NCBI GenBank assembly: GCA_028818375.1
Contig: JAPPOB010000005.1
Span: 62,001 to 126,000, forward strand
Reading direction: 5' to 3'
Length of the DNA stretch: 64,000 nucleotides
DNA from: Anaerolineaceae bacterium
GTDB taxonomy: Bacteria; Chloroflexota; Anaerolineae; Aggregatilineales; Phototrophicaceae
Below are positions 45,015-52,585 of this stretch, piece after piece (the first letter of the stretch is position 1; each line of letters opens with the position of its first letter). The position numbers and the translations under genes are program-made. Under the pieces are notes generated by a model that was not told the origin of the DNA, did no database searches, and was given only the letters and a program-made list of their open reading frames with translations.

Positions 45015-45041
45015 TCTAGCGCGGGTTGATGGTCCTGTCAA
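45013..45041 (-). promoter_or_regulatory. Sigma-70 promoter of the metal importer operon
   Basis: Minus strand TTGACA (45041-45036), exact 17-base spacer, TAGATT (45018-45013). The -35 is a consensus match. The -10 overlaps the palindromic operator. Confidence 0.75.
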
Positions 45042-45059
45042 GGACTGGTTGGAGGCGGT

Positions 45060-45124
45060 GCCCTTCCCGCCAGGTCGCGGCAGCCCTGCCCAAACCCCTC
45101 TTCTCCAGGGAAGGGGAGAGGGCT
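45060..45124. repeat. Palindromic repeat R10
   Basis: CTTCCCGCCAGGTCGCGG and CCCCTCTTCTCCAGGGAAGG followed by GGAGAGGG; degenerate members of the R1 family, between the metal operon promoter and the epimerase gene. Confidence 0.65.
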
Positions 45125-45241
45125 ATCGATCGGCAGTATGCCCAGGCCCTGTTTTGACGGCTGCAACGAGCCCGCCTGTCAGGACGGCAGGAGAGCAATT
45201 CATGTATACTGGCGCCGCGACCTTGATGCAGGACAGGGCCC

Positions 45242-46222
45242 ATGAGCATTCTCGTCACCGGCGCCGGCGGCTTTATCGGCCATCATCTGGTCCATGCACT
45301 GGTGGCGCGTGGCGAGCAGGTGCGCGCCGTGGACGTGAAGCATCCTGAATACGCGCCCAGCCAGGCCCATGAGTTTTTGCTGCTGGACCTGCGCCGGCGC
45401 GAGGCTGCGGAGCGGGCCGTGGCCGGCATGGACGAAGTCTACATGCTTGCCGCCAACATGGGAGGCATCGGCTTTATCGAGCGCCGCCGCGGCGCGGGCA
45501 TGGCCGCCGACATCGTGCACGACAACACGCTCATCAACCTGCTCACCCTGGAGTCAGCCCGCGAGGCCGGCGTCAAGCGCGCCTTTTTCGCGTCCAGCGC
45601 CTGCATCTATCCCCAACACCTGCAGCAGGAGGCCGACGTCACGCCGCTGAAGGAAGAAGACGCCTGGCCCTCCGACCCCGAAGACGGCTACGGCCACGAG
45701 AAACTGTATGCCGAGTGCCTCTGCCGCTTCTATCGCGAGGATTACGGCCTCGAGACGCGCGTGGCGCGCTTTCACAACATTTATGGCCCGTTGGGCACCT
45801 GGGACGGCGGGCGGGAAAAATCGCCGGCGGCCATCGCGCGCAAGGTGGCGCTCGCTCCCGACGGCGGCGACATCGAGGTTTGGGGCGACGGCCTGCAGAC
45901 CCGCTCCTACTGCTACGTCAGCGACTGCGTCGAGGGTATCCTGCGCCTGATGCGCTCGGATCACGCGCAGCCGCTCAACATCGGCGATGACCGCCTGGTG
46001 ACCATCAACGAGCTGGTCGACATCGTCGCCAGAGTGGCGGGCAAGCGCATTCGCCGCCGCCATGACCTCACGAAGGCACAGGGTGTGCGCGGCCGCAACA
46101 GCGACAACACCCGCTGCGAGGAGCTGCTGGGCTGGCGGCCGCAGGTCAGCCTCGAACAGGGCATGGAACAGACCTACATCTGGATCGAGGAGCAACTGCG
46201 CCAGGCCGGCCGCCTGGCGTAG
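45242..46222 (+). CDS. GDP-mannose 3,5-epimerase-like NAD-dependent epimerase
   Basis: 326 residues, extended SDR. NAD loop VTGAGGFIGHHL (about 5-16), AANMGGIGFIERRR, SSACIYPQ (catalytic Ser/Cys region), GYGHEKLYAE (YxxxK) and RFHNIYGPLGTWDGGREKSP. The MGGIGFI and GTWDGGREK segments are those of plant-type GDP-mannose 3,5-epimerase; substrate inferred from these. AGGACAGGG precedes the ATG, with TATACT at 45205-45210. Followed after 24 bases by a dehydrogenase gene, probably in one unit. Confidence 0.82.
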   Translation: MSILVTGAGGFIGHHLVHALVARGEQVRAVDVKHPEYAPSQAHEFLLLDLRRREAAERAVAGMDEVYMLAANMGGIGFIERRRGAGMAADIVHDNTLINLLTLESAREAGVKRAFFASSACIYPQHLQQEADVTPLKEEDAWPSDPEDGYGHEKLYAECLCRFYREDYGLETRVARFHNIYGPLGTWDGGREKSPAAIARKVALAPDGGDIEVWGDGLQTRSYCYVSDCVEGILRLMRSDHAQPLNIGDDRLVTINELVDIVARVAGKRIRRRHDLTKAQGVRGRNSDNTRCEELLGWRPQVSLEQGMEQTYIWIEEQLRQAGRLA

Positions 46223-46246
46223 CGACGCCGTGAGAAGGGCGGATCC

Positions 46247-47302
46247 GTGACATCAACCTTTGACATCGCCGTGTTGCCGGGCGACGGCATCGGCCCGGAA
46301 ATCATGCCGCAGGCCCTGGCCGTGTTGCAGGCGGCCGCGCGACGCGCCGGTTTCGCCCTGCGCTGCCAATCCTTCCCCTGGGGCGCGGAACACTTTCTGC
46401 GGCATGGTGAATTCATGCCGGCCGACGGCCTGGCGACCCTGCGCGATTACGACGCCATCCTCTTCAGCGCCGCCGGTCACCCGGAGGTCAGCGACGAGCG
46501 CTCATCCTGGGAGTTTGTGTTCCAGATTCGCAAGCAGTTCCGGCAGTACGCCAACCTGCGCCCCGTGCGCAGCTACCCCGGCGTGCCCACGCCGCTGCGC
46601 GGCAACCCGGCCTTCGACATGCTCATCGTGCGCGAGAACAGCGAGGGCGAGTACGCCGGACCCGGCGGCGTGCTGCACCGTGACTGGGAGAACGGCGTCG
46701 CCATCCAGACCACAGTGCTGACACGGGCCGGCGTCGAGCGCATCGCGCGTTATGCCTTCGAGCTGGCGCGGGGGCGGCAGCGGCGCGTGACCAACGTCAC
46801 CAAGTCCAACGCCATCCTGCACACCATGCGCTTCTGGGACGCGGTCGTCGCCGACGTCGCGCGCGACTATCCGGACGTGGCCACGGACCTGTTGCTGGTG
46901 GACGCCGCCACCATGAAGTTCGTGCAGGCGCCAGGCAATTTTGACGTGATCGTCACGACCAACATGTACGGCGACATTCTCAGCGACCTTGGCGGCGCGC
47001 TGGCGGGCAGCGTTGGCCTCAGCAGCAGCGCCAACCTGGACCCGATGGGCGAGTTCCCCTCCATGTACGAACCCGTGCACGGCAGCGCGCCGGACATCGC
47101 CGGCCAGGGCATCGCCAACCCCTGTGGCCTGGTCCTTTCGGCAGCGCTGATGCTGCGGGACCTGGGGCTGGGAGAGGCGGCCGGGAGCATTGAGGCGGCG
47201 GTGGCGGCAGCCCTTGCGGACGGCGTCCACACCCGCGACCTGGGCGGCCGCGCGTCCACGGTGGAGATGGGCGCGGCGGTGTTGGGGCGGGTGGAGGGGT
47301 AA
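46247..47302 (+). CDS. Isocitrate/isopropylmalate-family dehydrogenase (tartrate / D-malate type)
   Basis: 351 residues. ILPGDGIGPE-type start (VLPGDGIGPEIM), substrate-binding ENSEGEYAGPGG, catalytic Tyr/Lys region RVTNVTKSNAI, and the NAD site HGSAPDIAGQGIANP. The SEGEYAGPGG form and HPEVSDERSSWEF are those of TtuC/DmlA-like enzymes rather than LeuB or Icd. Would oxidatively decarboxylate D-malate or tartrate. Start is GTG at 46247. A palindromic-repeat module begins 27 bases after its stop. Confidence 0.85.
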   Translation: MTSTFDIAVLPGDGIGPEIMPQALAVLQAAARRAGFALRCQSFPWGAEHFLRHGEFMPADGLATLRDYDAILFSAAGHPEVSDERSSWEFVFQIRKQFRQYANLRPVRSYPGVPTPLRGNPAFDMLIVRENSEGEYAGPGGVLHRDWENGVAIQTTVLTRAGVERIARYAFELARGRQRRVTNVTKSNAILHTMRFWDAVVADVARDYPDVATDLLLVDAATMKFVQAPGNFDVIVTTNMYGDILSDLGGALAGSVGLSSSANLDPMGEFPSMYEPVHGSAPDIAGQGIANPCGLVLSAALMLRDLGLGEAAGSIEAAVAAALADGVHTRDLGGRASTVEMGAAVLGRVEG

Positions 47303-47328
47303 GAAAGGGCAGAGTGCGTGGGCCCTCA

Positions 47329-47575
47329 CACCCCAACCCCCTCTCCCTGAGGGAGAGGGGGAGATTCGCTCAGAAGTCAAGAGAAGTCACACTGTGCTGG
47401 AAGCAGTATGCCACCCGTCCCGGTCGAAGATATGCAATGGCCTCGCACTTCTGTCCCTCTGGATCTTTGCAATACTTCGCTTCAAGGAGTAGAAGGCCCC
47501 GGAAGGAAAGCCCCTCTCCCAGAGAAGGGCTCCCGCGATTCAGCGGAAAAGGGTTTGAGGTGAGGGCTGGAACCT
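47329..47575. repeat. Left repeat module flanking the DUF559 endonuclease gene
   Basis: Order: CCCCTCTCCCTGAGGGAGAG palindrome, a linker starting GTCAAGAGAAGTCAC (from 47376), then AGAAGGCCCCGGAAGGAAAG leading into CCCCTCTCCCAGAGAAGGGC and a CGATTCAGCGGAAAAGGG unit. The module at 48019-48246 has the same order, with about 33 of 41 matching positions at the linker start. Confidence 0.8.
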
Positions 47576-47577
47576 GA

Positions 47578-47973
47578 ATGAACATTTCACATGACTCAGA
47601 AGAATTCGGTCATCGCGCTGTGGCAAGCAGACCCTTGCGCGATTTGGCACGGGGATTGCGAAAGAGACAAACGGATGCGGAACAGGTCTTGTGGGAGAAA
47701 CTTCGCGATCACAGGTTGGGTGGTCTTAAGTTCCGCCGGCAACATCCGGTTGCCGGCACGACGTATATTGCAGACTTTTGCTGTTACCAGGCGAGGTTGT
47801 TGATAGAACTGGACGGTGGCATTCACATAGGTCAGGTGAAAGAAGACAGGAATCGCCAGGTGGAGTTGGAAGAGCAGGGCTACCGCGTATTGCGCTATTC
47901 AAATGAGAGAGTTCTCAGGGAAATGGACAAGGTCCTGTCAGAGATTGCCTCGGCAGTTGCAAGACAGGAGTGA
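47578..47973 (+). CDS. DUF559 endonuclease-domain protein (Vsr/PD-(D/E)xK-like)
   Basis: 131 residues. ARGLRKRQTDAEQVLWEKLR, then FRRQHPVAGTTYIADFCCY (catalytic Asp), LLIELDGGIHIGQ (Glu-x-Asp), and LEEQGYRVLRYSN at the end: complete DUF559, related to Vsr and PD-(D/E)xK nucleases. The ATG directly follows the left repeat module and the stop is 46 bases from the right module, so the gene and repeats form a unit about 0.95 kb long. Its base composition is more AT-rich than the flanking genes. Nicking or cutting activity is inferred from the fold only. Confidence 0.88.
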   Translation: MNISHDSEEFGHRAVASRPLRDLARGLRKRQTDAEQVLWEKLRDHRLGGLKFRRQHPVAGTTYIADFCCYQARLLIELDGGIHIGQVKEDRNRQVELEEQGYRVLRYSNERVLREMDKVLSEIASAVARQE

Positions 47974-48327
47974 ATTCTCGCAGTTTCAGTTGTCATTCGG
48001 ACAAGGATGTTTCTCGCCAGCCCTCACCCCTCGCCCCCCCTAGGGAGAGGGGGCGAGGAGAGGTCAAGAGTAGTCACATTGTGATGAAAGTAGTCCGCCA
48101 GATCGAATGTCCCCGTACCGATCGAGAAAGTGAAGCGACCTGGCTCTTCTTTCCCCCTGCTTCAGCGCCATGCGCCACTTCAGGGAGTCAAAGGCCCTTA
48201 AGAAAAGCCCCTCTCCCTGAGGGAGAGGGGTTTGGGGTGAGGGCGCAAGAACAGCCCGCACCAGGCTGCAAAACAACGCCCCTCCCCGCAAGGGGGAGGG
48301 GTTCAATAACGGGGCGTTTGAGCGTCC
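47974..48327. other. Non-coding stretch occupied by repeats
   Basis: Apart from the repeat module (48019-48246) and a small palindrome (48277-48303) nothing was found here. Small open frames across it are repeat-derived. Confidence 0.65.
48019..48303. repeat. Right repeat module flanking the DUF559 gene, plus a small palindrome
   Basis: Palindrome CGCCCCCCCTAGGGAGAGGG, linker GTCAAGAGTAGTCACATTGT (from 48063), CAAAGGCCCTTAAGAAAAGC leading into CCCCTCTCCCTGAGGGAGAG, TTTGGGGTGAGGGCG; then CCCCTCCCCGCAAGGGGGAG at 48280-48299. Confidence 0.8.
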
Positions 48328-49842
48328 CTAGCGGTCCAGTGAGACCGCGTTGAAGGACGTCAACTTGTCGCCCGGATGCGGCACGAAGCCACTGACCCAG
48401 GGTTGCTGCGCCGAGTATTCGTAACCGGTATAGAGCCAGATCCAGGGCGCCATTTCGACCAGGTGCTTCTGGAATTCGGCGAAGATCTCGTAGCGCGCGG
48501 CCGGGTCGGTTTCAACCTTGCCCGCGGCCATCAGTTCGTCCAGCGTGTCGTCGATGTAGTTGGCGACCTTCTGCAGGTTGCCATCCTTCGTCCAGTAGCG
48601 CGAGTACATGGTGTGGGGGTCGGGGCGGCCGCCGTTGAGCGCCACCGCGCCGTCGAAGTCGGCAGCCAGCCAGCGGTCGATGTAGGTACCCAGTTCCATG
48701 GACTCGATCACGACTTCCACGCCGATCTCGGCCAGTTGCGCCTGAATGGTCTGCGCCTCGGAGAGGGCCGTGGGCGGCTCGGCGTTGGCGGCGATGACGC
48801 TGATGCTGAAGCCGTCGGCCAGACCGGCTTCGGCCAGCAGGCTGCGCGCCATCTCAACGTCGCGTTCGTAGCAGAAGTACTCATCCAGGGGCACGGCGTA
48901 GGCGGCGCTGGTCAGTGGGCCGGTGACGCTGCCCTCGCCCAGAGAAGCCGTATCCAGGATCTGCTGCCGGTCGATGGCGCAGGACAGCGCCTGACGCACC
49001 GCCAGCTGGTCCAGCGGCTCGCGGCTGGCGTTCAGCTGCAGCACGTGATAGGCGAGCGCCGGCACGCGGTTAAGCCGGACGCTCTCGTCGCCGATCAGCA
49101 GCGTGGCGATGAGCGGGTCATTCAGCAGGGCGAAGTCGATCTCGCCCACGCGCAGGGCCGCGAGGATCGAGGCCTCGTCGGGGATGATGCGAATCTCGAC
49201 GCCATCCACGTTCGGGCCGTCGCCCCACCAACTGGCGTTGGCGCTCAGGGTCGTCACTTCCTCGGGCGTCCACGCTTCCAGCACGAAAGCGCCGGTGCCG
49301 TTGGCGCCGGAGAAGTCACCGCCGGCAGCGGCTTCCTCGGAGATGATGGCGGCGTTGACGCTGGCCAGCGCGCCCAGCAGGGGCACGTTCGGCTCGGAGA
49401 GCACGAAGACGACGGTGTTCGCGTCGGGCGTCTCAATGGCGCTGATGCCGGTGTAGCGGCTGCGCGCGGCGGCGCCGGTCTCCTCATCGAGGATGCGCTC
49501 GAAACTGGCGCGCACGTCGGCGGAATCCATGGCCGAGCCATCGTGGAAGGTCACACCCTCGCGCAGGTTGAGCGTCAGAGATGTGGCGTCCTCATTGAAG
49601 GCCCAGCTCTCGGCCAGCGCCGGGATGATGTTCAACTCTGCATCCAGTTCCACCAGGGGCTCATAGATGAGTTCCAGCAGGCGATGCGAGGCAAAGGCGG
49701 TCTGGGTGTGGGGGTCCAGCCCGGTGGTATCGGCCGAACGCGCCATCACCAGCACGTTGTCCTGCGCCAGCGCCGGCCCCGGGCCGGTCAGGGCTGCCAG
49801 GGTGACGAACAGCAACAGGACAGAAAACACTCGTTTGGTCAT
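48328..49842 (-). CDS. ABC transporter substrate-binding protein, peptide/nickel type (SBP family 5)
   Basis: 504 residues with a Sec signal peptide (RVFSVLLLFVTLAALTGPGPALAQ). Family 5 features: DTTGLDPHTQTAFASHRLLELIYEPL, AESWAFNEDATSLTLNLREGVTFHDGS, SGANGTGAFVLE and VRQALSCAIDRQQI. Binds oligopeptides, or in Chloroflexota sometimes oligosaccharides, outside the membrane. ATG at 49842 follows AAGGGAGA. No permease or ATPase gene is adjacent, so the importer is encoded elsewhere. Confidence 0.92.
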   Translation of the reverse strand: MTKRVFSVLLLFVTLAALTGPGPALAQDNVLVMARSADTTGLDPHTQTAFASHRLLELIYEPLVELDAELNIIPALAESWAFNEDATSLTLNLREGVTFHDGSAMDSADVRASFERILDEETGAAARSRYTGISAIETPDANTVVFVLSEPNVPLLGALASVNAAIISEEAAAGGDFSGANGTGAFVLEAWTPEEVTTLSANASWWGDGPNVDGVEIRIIPDEASILAALRVGEIDFALLNDPLIATLLIGDESVRLNRVPALAYHVLQLNASREPLDQLAVRQALSCAIDRQQILDTASLGEGSVTGPLTSAAYAVPLDEYFCYERDVEMARSLLAEAGLADGFSISVIAANAEPPTALSEAQTIQAQLAEIGVEVVIESMELGTYIDRWLAADFDGAVALNGGRPDPHTMYSRYWTKDGNLQKVANYIDDTLDELMAAGKVETDPAARYEIFAEFQKHLVEMAPWIWLYTGYEYSAQQPWVSGFVPHPGDKLTSFNAVSLDR

Positions 49843-49923
49843 GATGGTCTCCCTTGGTGAATCGTTCGTTAATCCGCGACCAGTATACAGGCCTGTCAAC
49901 GGCGCCGCGAGTGGGGTTTCCCC

Positions 49924-50403
49924 TCACAGGAGCTTCCAGAACAGCAGCTCGTCGACGCCGGGCAGGATATAGTCCGTCAACACCCCGGCCTGGACATAGC
50001 CGCAGCGTCGATAGAAGGTCTGCGCCCGGGCGTTGTAGTCGGAGACCAGCAGCATCAGGTTCTCCTGGCCGCGGGCGCGCGAGGCTTCCTCGCAGGCTTC
50101 CAGAAGCGCCTGGCCCAGTCCCTGACCCTGCCGGTCCGGCTGCACACAGATCAGGCGCAGGTAGGCGCCGCGCCCCAGGCCGGCCCACGGCTGCGTCCAC
50201 GCCAGCGCGCAACAGGGCGCCCCCGGCGCGTCGGCCGTGCGCAGGATGTCGCCGGTCGGAAGCGCCGTGCGCAGCGCCAGTTCCAGCACCTCGTCATCCA
50301 GTTGATAGCGCCGCATCAGTGGCTCCTGCGGCAACCACTGCATCAAACGGGGCACATCTTCGGGGCGCAGCGGGCGCGTCTTCACGGGCGTCTCCACATC
50401 CAT
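49924..50403 (-). CDS. GNAT-family N-acetyltransferase
   Basis: 159 residues. Acetyl-CoA loop LICVQPDRQGQGLGQALLEACEE (the Q/RxxGxG/A motif QGQGLG), then LLVSDYNARAQTFYRRCGYVQAG, typical of the GNAT fold. Acceptor unknown. No clear ribosome site precedes the ATG at 50403; the intergenic region to the divergent mutase gene is only 56 bases. Confidence 0.85.
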   Translation of the reverse strand: MDVETPVKTRPLRPEDVPRLMQWLPQEPLMRRYQLDDEVLELALRTALPTGDILRTADAPGAPCCALAWTQPWAGLGRGAYLRLICVQPDRQGQGLGQALLEACEEASRARGQENLMLLVSDYNARAQTFYRRCGYVQAGVLTDYILPGVDELLFWKLL

Positions 50404-50459
50404 GGCGCCTGAAGTTTAGCGAATGCCACGCTCTCTGACAGAGCCGGACGCCCCGTGTT

Positions 50460-51881
50460 ATGCTGGCGCCGATGACCCCCACGATCGAACTGGACGCAGG
50501 GCTTTTCCGCCGTTACGACATCCGCGGTCTGGCGGAAGGGCCGCAGGCCAGGCTCCATGCCGAAGCCGCCCGCCTGGTCGGGCGCGCCGCCGGCGCCCTG
50601 CTGCGCCGGGAATACGGTGTCACCAGGGTCGTGGTGGGCCATGACAACCGGTTGTCCTCGCCCGCGCTGCACGCCGCCGCCCGCGACGGTCTGCTGGCCA
50701 GCGGCTGCCAGGTGCTGGATATCGGCCTCACGCCCACGCCCCTGCTCTATCACCGCGTCGTTCAGGAGGACGACAGCGCCGGGCTGATGGTCACCGGCAG
50801 TCACCTGCCGGCGCCGTTCAACGGCTTCAAGTTGGCGCTGGGCGCGCAAAGTCTCCACGGCGAGCAGTTGCAGGCGCTGCGTCGACTCATCGAGTCCGAT
50901 GACCTGGAGTGCGGCGCCGGCGCCACCCGGCAGTGCCAGGGGGAGGTACTCTACGCACCCTATATCGCCGACCAGGCACGGCGCATCGAGTCTTCCAGGG
51001 CGCTGCGCGTGGTCGTCGACGCCGGCAATGGCACGGCCGGCCTGATTGCGCCGGGCCTGCTGCGCGCCCTCGGCCACGACCTGGTCGAGTGCCTTTATTG
51101 CAAGCCCGACGGCCGTTACCCCAACCATCAGCCGGACCCCGGCGACCCGCGCACGCTGAAGGCGCTTTGCGCCTCCGTGCCACGCCTCGGCGCTGACGTC
51201 GGGCTGGCTTTCGATGGCGACGCCGACCGCCTCGGAGTCGTCGACGGGCGCGGCCGCATCGTCGCGCCGGACCGCGCCCTGACCCTGCTGGGACTGGATT
51301 TGTTGAAACGTCACCCGGGCGCGCGCCTTCTGGCCGACGTCTCCTGCAGCCAGGTCTTCTTCGACGAAGTGCGCCGCGCCGGGGGTCAACCCATGCGCTG
51401 CCCCACCGGCCACGCGCTGGTCAAGGAGCGCATGGCGGAGAGCGGCGCGCTGCTGGGCGGTGAGATCAGCGGCCACATTTTCTGCGCGGAAGACTATTTT
51501 GGCTTCGACGACGCCTTCCACGCCGCCGGCCGACTGCTGCAGTTGCTGGCCGCCGGCGACTCAACGCTGGCAGAACTGGACGATGCCCTGCCGCGACCGG
51601 TCGCCAGTCCGCTTTACCGACCGCACTGTCCGCCGGAGACGGGGCGCCGGCTGATGGCGGCCCTGCGCGAGCGCCTGGCAGGGGAGGGGGAGCTGCTCGA
51701 CATCGACGGCCTGCGCCTGCAACTGGACGACGCCTGGGGCCTGGCGCGCCTGAGCAACACCGAGCCGGTCATCAGTTTGCGCTTTGAAGGCCGCACGGAG
51801 GTCGCCATGGCGACCTGCCGCGCGCGCTTCGCCGCCGTACTGGACGAGGTGGCGGGAATCCGGCTGAAGGAGCCGGCCTGA
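50460..51881 (+). CDS. Phosphomannomutase / phosphoglucomutase
   Basis: 473 residues, alpha-D-phosphohexomutase with four domains. FRRYDIRGLAEG start, phosphoserine loop VTGSHLPAPFNGFK (Ser about 114), metal loop AFDGDADRLGVVD, sugar loop GGEISGHIF and C-terminal RLSNTEPVISLRFEG (phosphate-binding). The loop normally reads TGSHNP; here Asn is Leu. Interconverts hexose 6- and 1-phosphates for nucleotide-sugar synthesis. ATG 50460 or 50472 could start it; neither has a strong ribosome site. Its TGA overlaps the start of the nucleotidyltransferase gene. Confidence 0.9.
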   Translation: MLAPMTPTIELDAGLFRRYDIRGLAEGPQARLHAEAARLVGRAAGALLRREYGVTRVVVGHDNRLSSPALHAAARDGLLASGCQVLDIGLTPTPLLYHRVVQEDDSAGLMVTGSHLPAPFNGFKLALGAQSLHGEQLQALRRLIESDDLECGAGATRQCQGEVLYAPYIADQARRIESSRALRVVVDAGNGTAGLIAPGLLRALGHDLVECLYCKPDGRYPNHQPDPGDPRTLKALCASVPRLGADVGLAFDGDADRLGVVDGRGRIVAPDRALTLLGLDLLKRHPGARLLADVSCSQVFFDEVRRAGGQPMRCPTGHALVKERMAESGALLGGEISGHIFCAEDYFGFDDAFHAAGRLLQLLAAGDSTLAELDDALPRPVASPLYRPHCPPETGRRLMAALRERLAGEGELLDIDGLRLQLDDAWGLARLSNTEPVISLRFEGRTEVAMATCRARFAAVLDEVAGIRLKEPA

Positions 51882-52585
51882 TGGAGGGCGTCATCCTCGC
51901 GGCGGGCCGGGGCACGCGCATGCGCGACTTGACGCGCCACACCCCCAAGCCCCTGCTGAAGGTGCAGGGCCGGCCCATCCTGGAGTGGTCGCTGCGCGCC
52001 CTGCGCCCTGCGGTCGAGCGCGTGCTGGTGGTCACCGGCTACCTCGGCGGGCAGATCGCCGCCTGCATGGCGCAACAGGACATCTTCAGCGATTACGCCC
52101 TCGTCGAGCAGCGCGAGCAACTGGGCACCGGCCACGCCCTGTGCGCCTGTCGCCACGCGCTGACAGGGGCGGACTTCCTCGTCATCAACGGCGACGACCT
52201 GTTTCACGCGCCCTCGCTGCGCCGCCTCGCCAAAACGACGGCGGGCGTGCTGTCCGTGCAGCGTCAGGACGGCTCGCAGTACGGCGTGCTGCTGAAGAAC
52301 CGGGGTGGCCATCTGCAGCGCCTGCACGAAAAGCCGCCACGCGGTCTCTATCCCCCGCCGCTGCAGGTCTACGTCGGCGCCTGCCGCCTGACCCGGGACG
52401 TCCTCGACCTGCCGCTGCAACTGCATCCGCGGCGTCGCGAATACGAACTGACGCAACTGGTCTCGGACTACGCGCAGATGCGGCCAGTCTCGATCGTCGA
52501 GGCGGACTTCTGGTTGCCGCTGGGCACGCCGGAGGACCTGGCCGCGGCGCAGTCGCTGGACCTGGAGAGGCTGATGTTCGCATGA
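51881..52585 (+). CDS. Sugar-1-phosphate nucleotidyltransferase
   Basis: 234 residues. GVILAAGRGTRMRDLTRHTPKPLLKVQGRPILEW is split here as GVILAAGRGTRM and PKPLL, the NTP-binding signature; then DFLVINGDDLF (metal-binding Asp) and LHEKPP. Makes an NDP-sugar from a sugar 1-phosphate; whether UDP, GDP, CDP or dTDP is unclear. ATG overlaps the mutase stop by one base and its stop overlaps the next gene (ATGA), so the three genes are coupled. Confidence 0.9.
   Translation: MEGVILAAGRGTRMRDLTRHTPKPLLKVQGRPILEWSLRALRPAVERVLVVTGYLGGQIAACMAQQDIFSDYALVEQREQLGTGHALCACRHALTGADFLVINGDDLFHAPSLRRLAKTTAGVLSVQRQDGSQYGVLLKNRGGHLQRLHEKPPRGLYPPPLQVYVGACRLTRDVLDLPLQLHPRRREYELTQLVSDYAQMRPVSIVEADFWLPLGTPEDLAAAQSLDLERLMFA

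Noticed and set aside
47329..48303. CRISPR array
   Set aside because: The repeats are palindromic, of variable order and spacing, and there are no regular spacers or cas genes.
48376..49860. 494-codon plus-strand reading
   Set aside because: Antisense to the peptide-binding protein gene.
51881..52585. GlmU encoded as two genes with the beta-helix protein at 54197
   Set aside because: Opposite strands and separated by the TPP enzyme; partnership is possible, but a split glmU is not supported.
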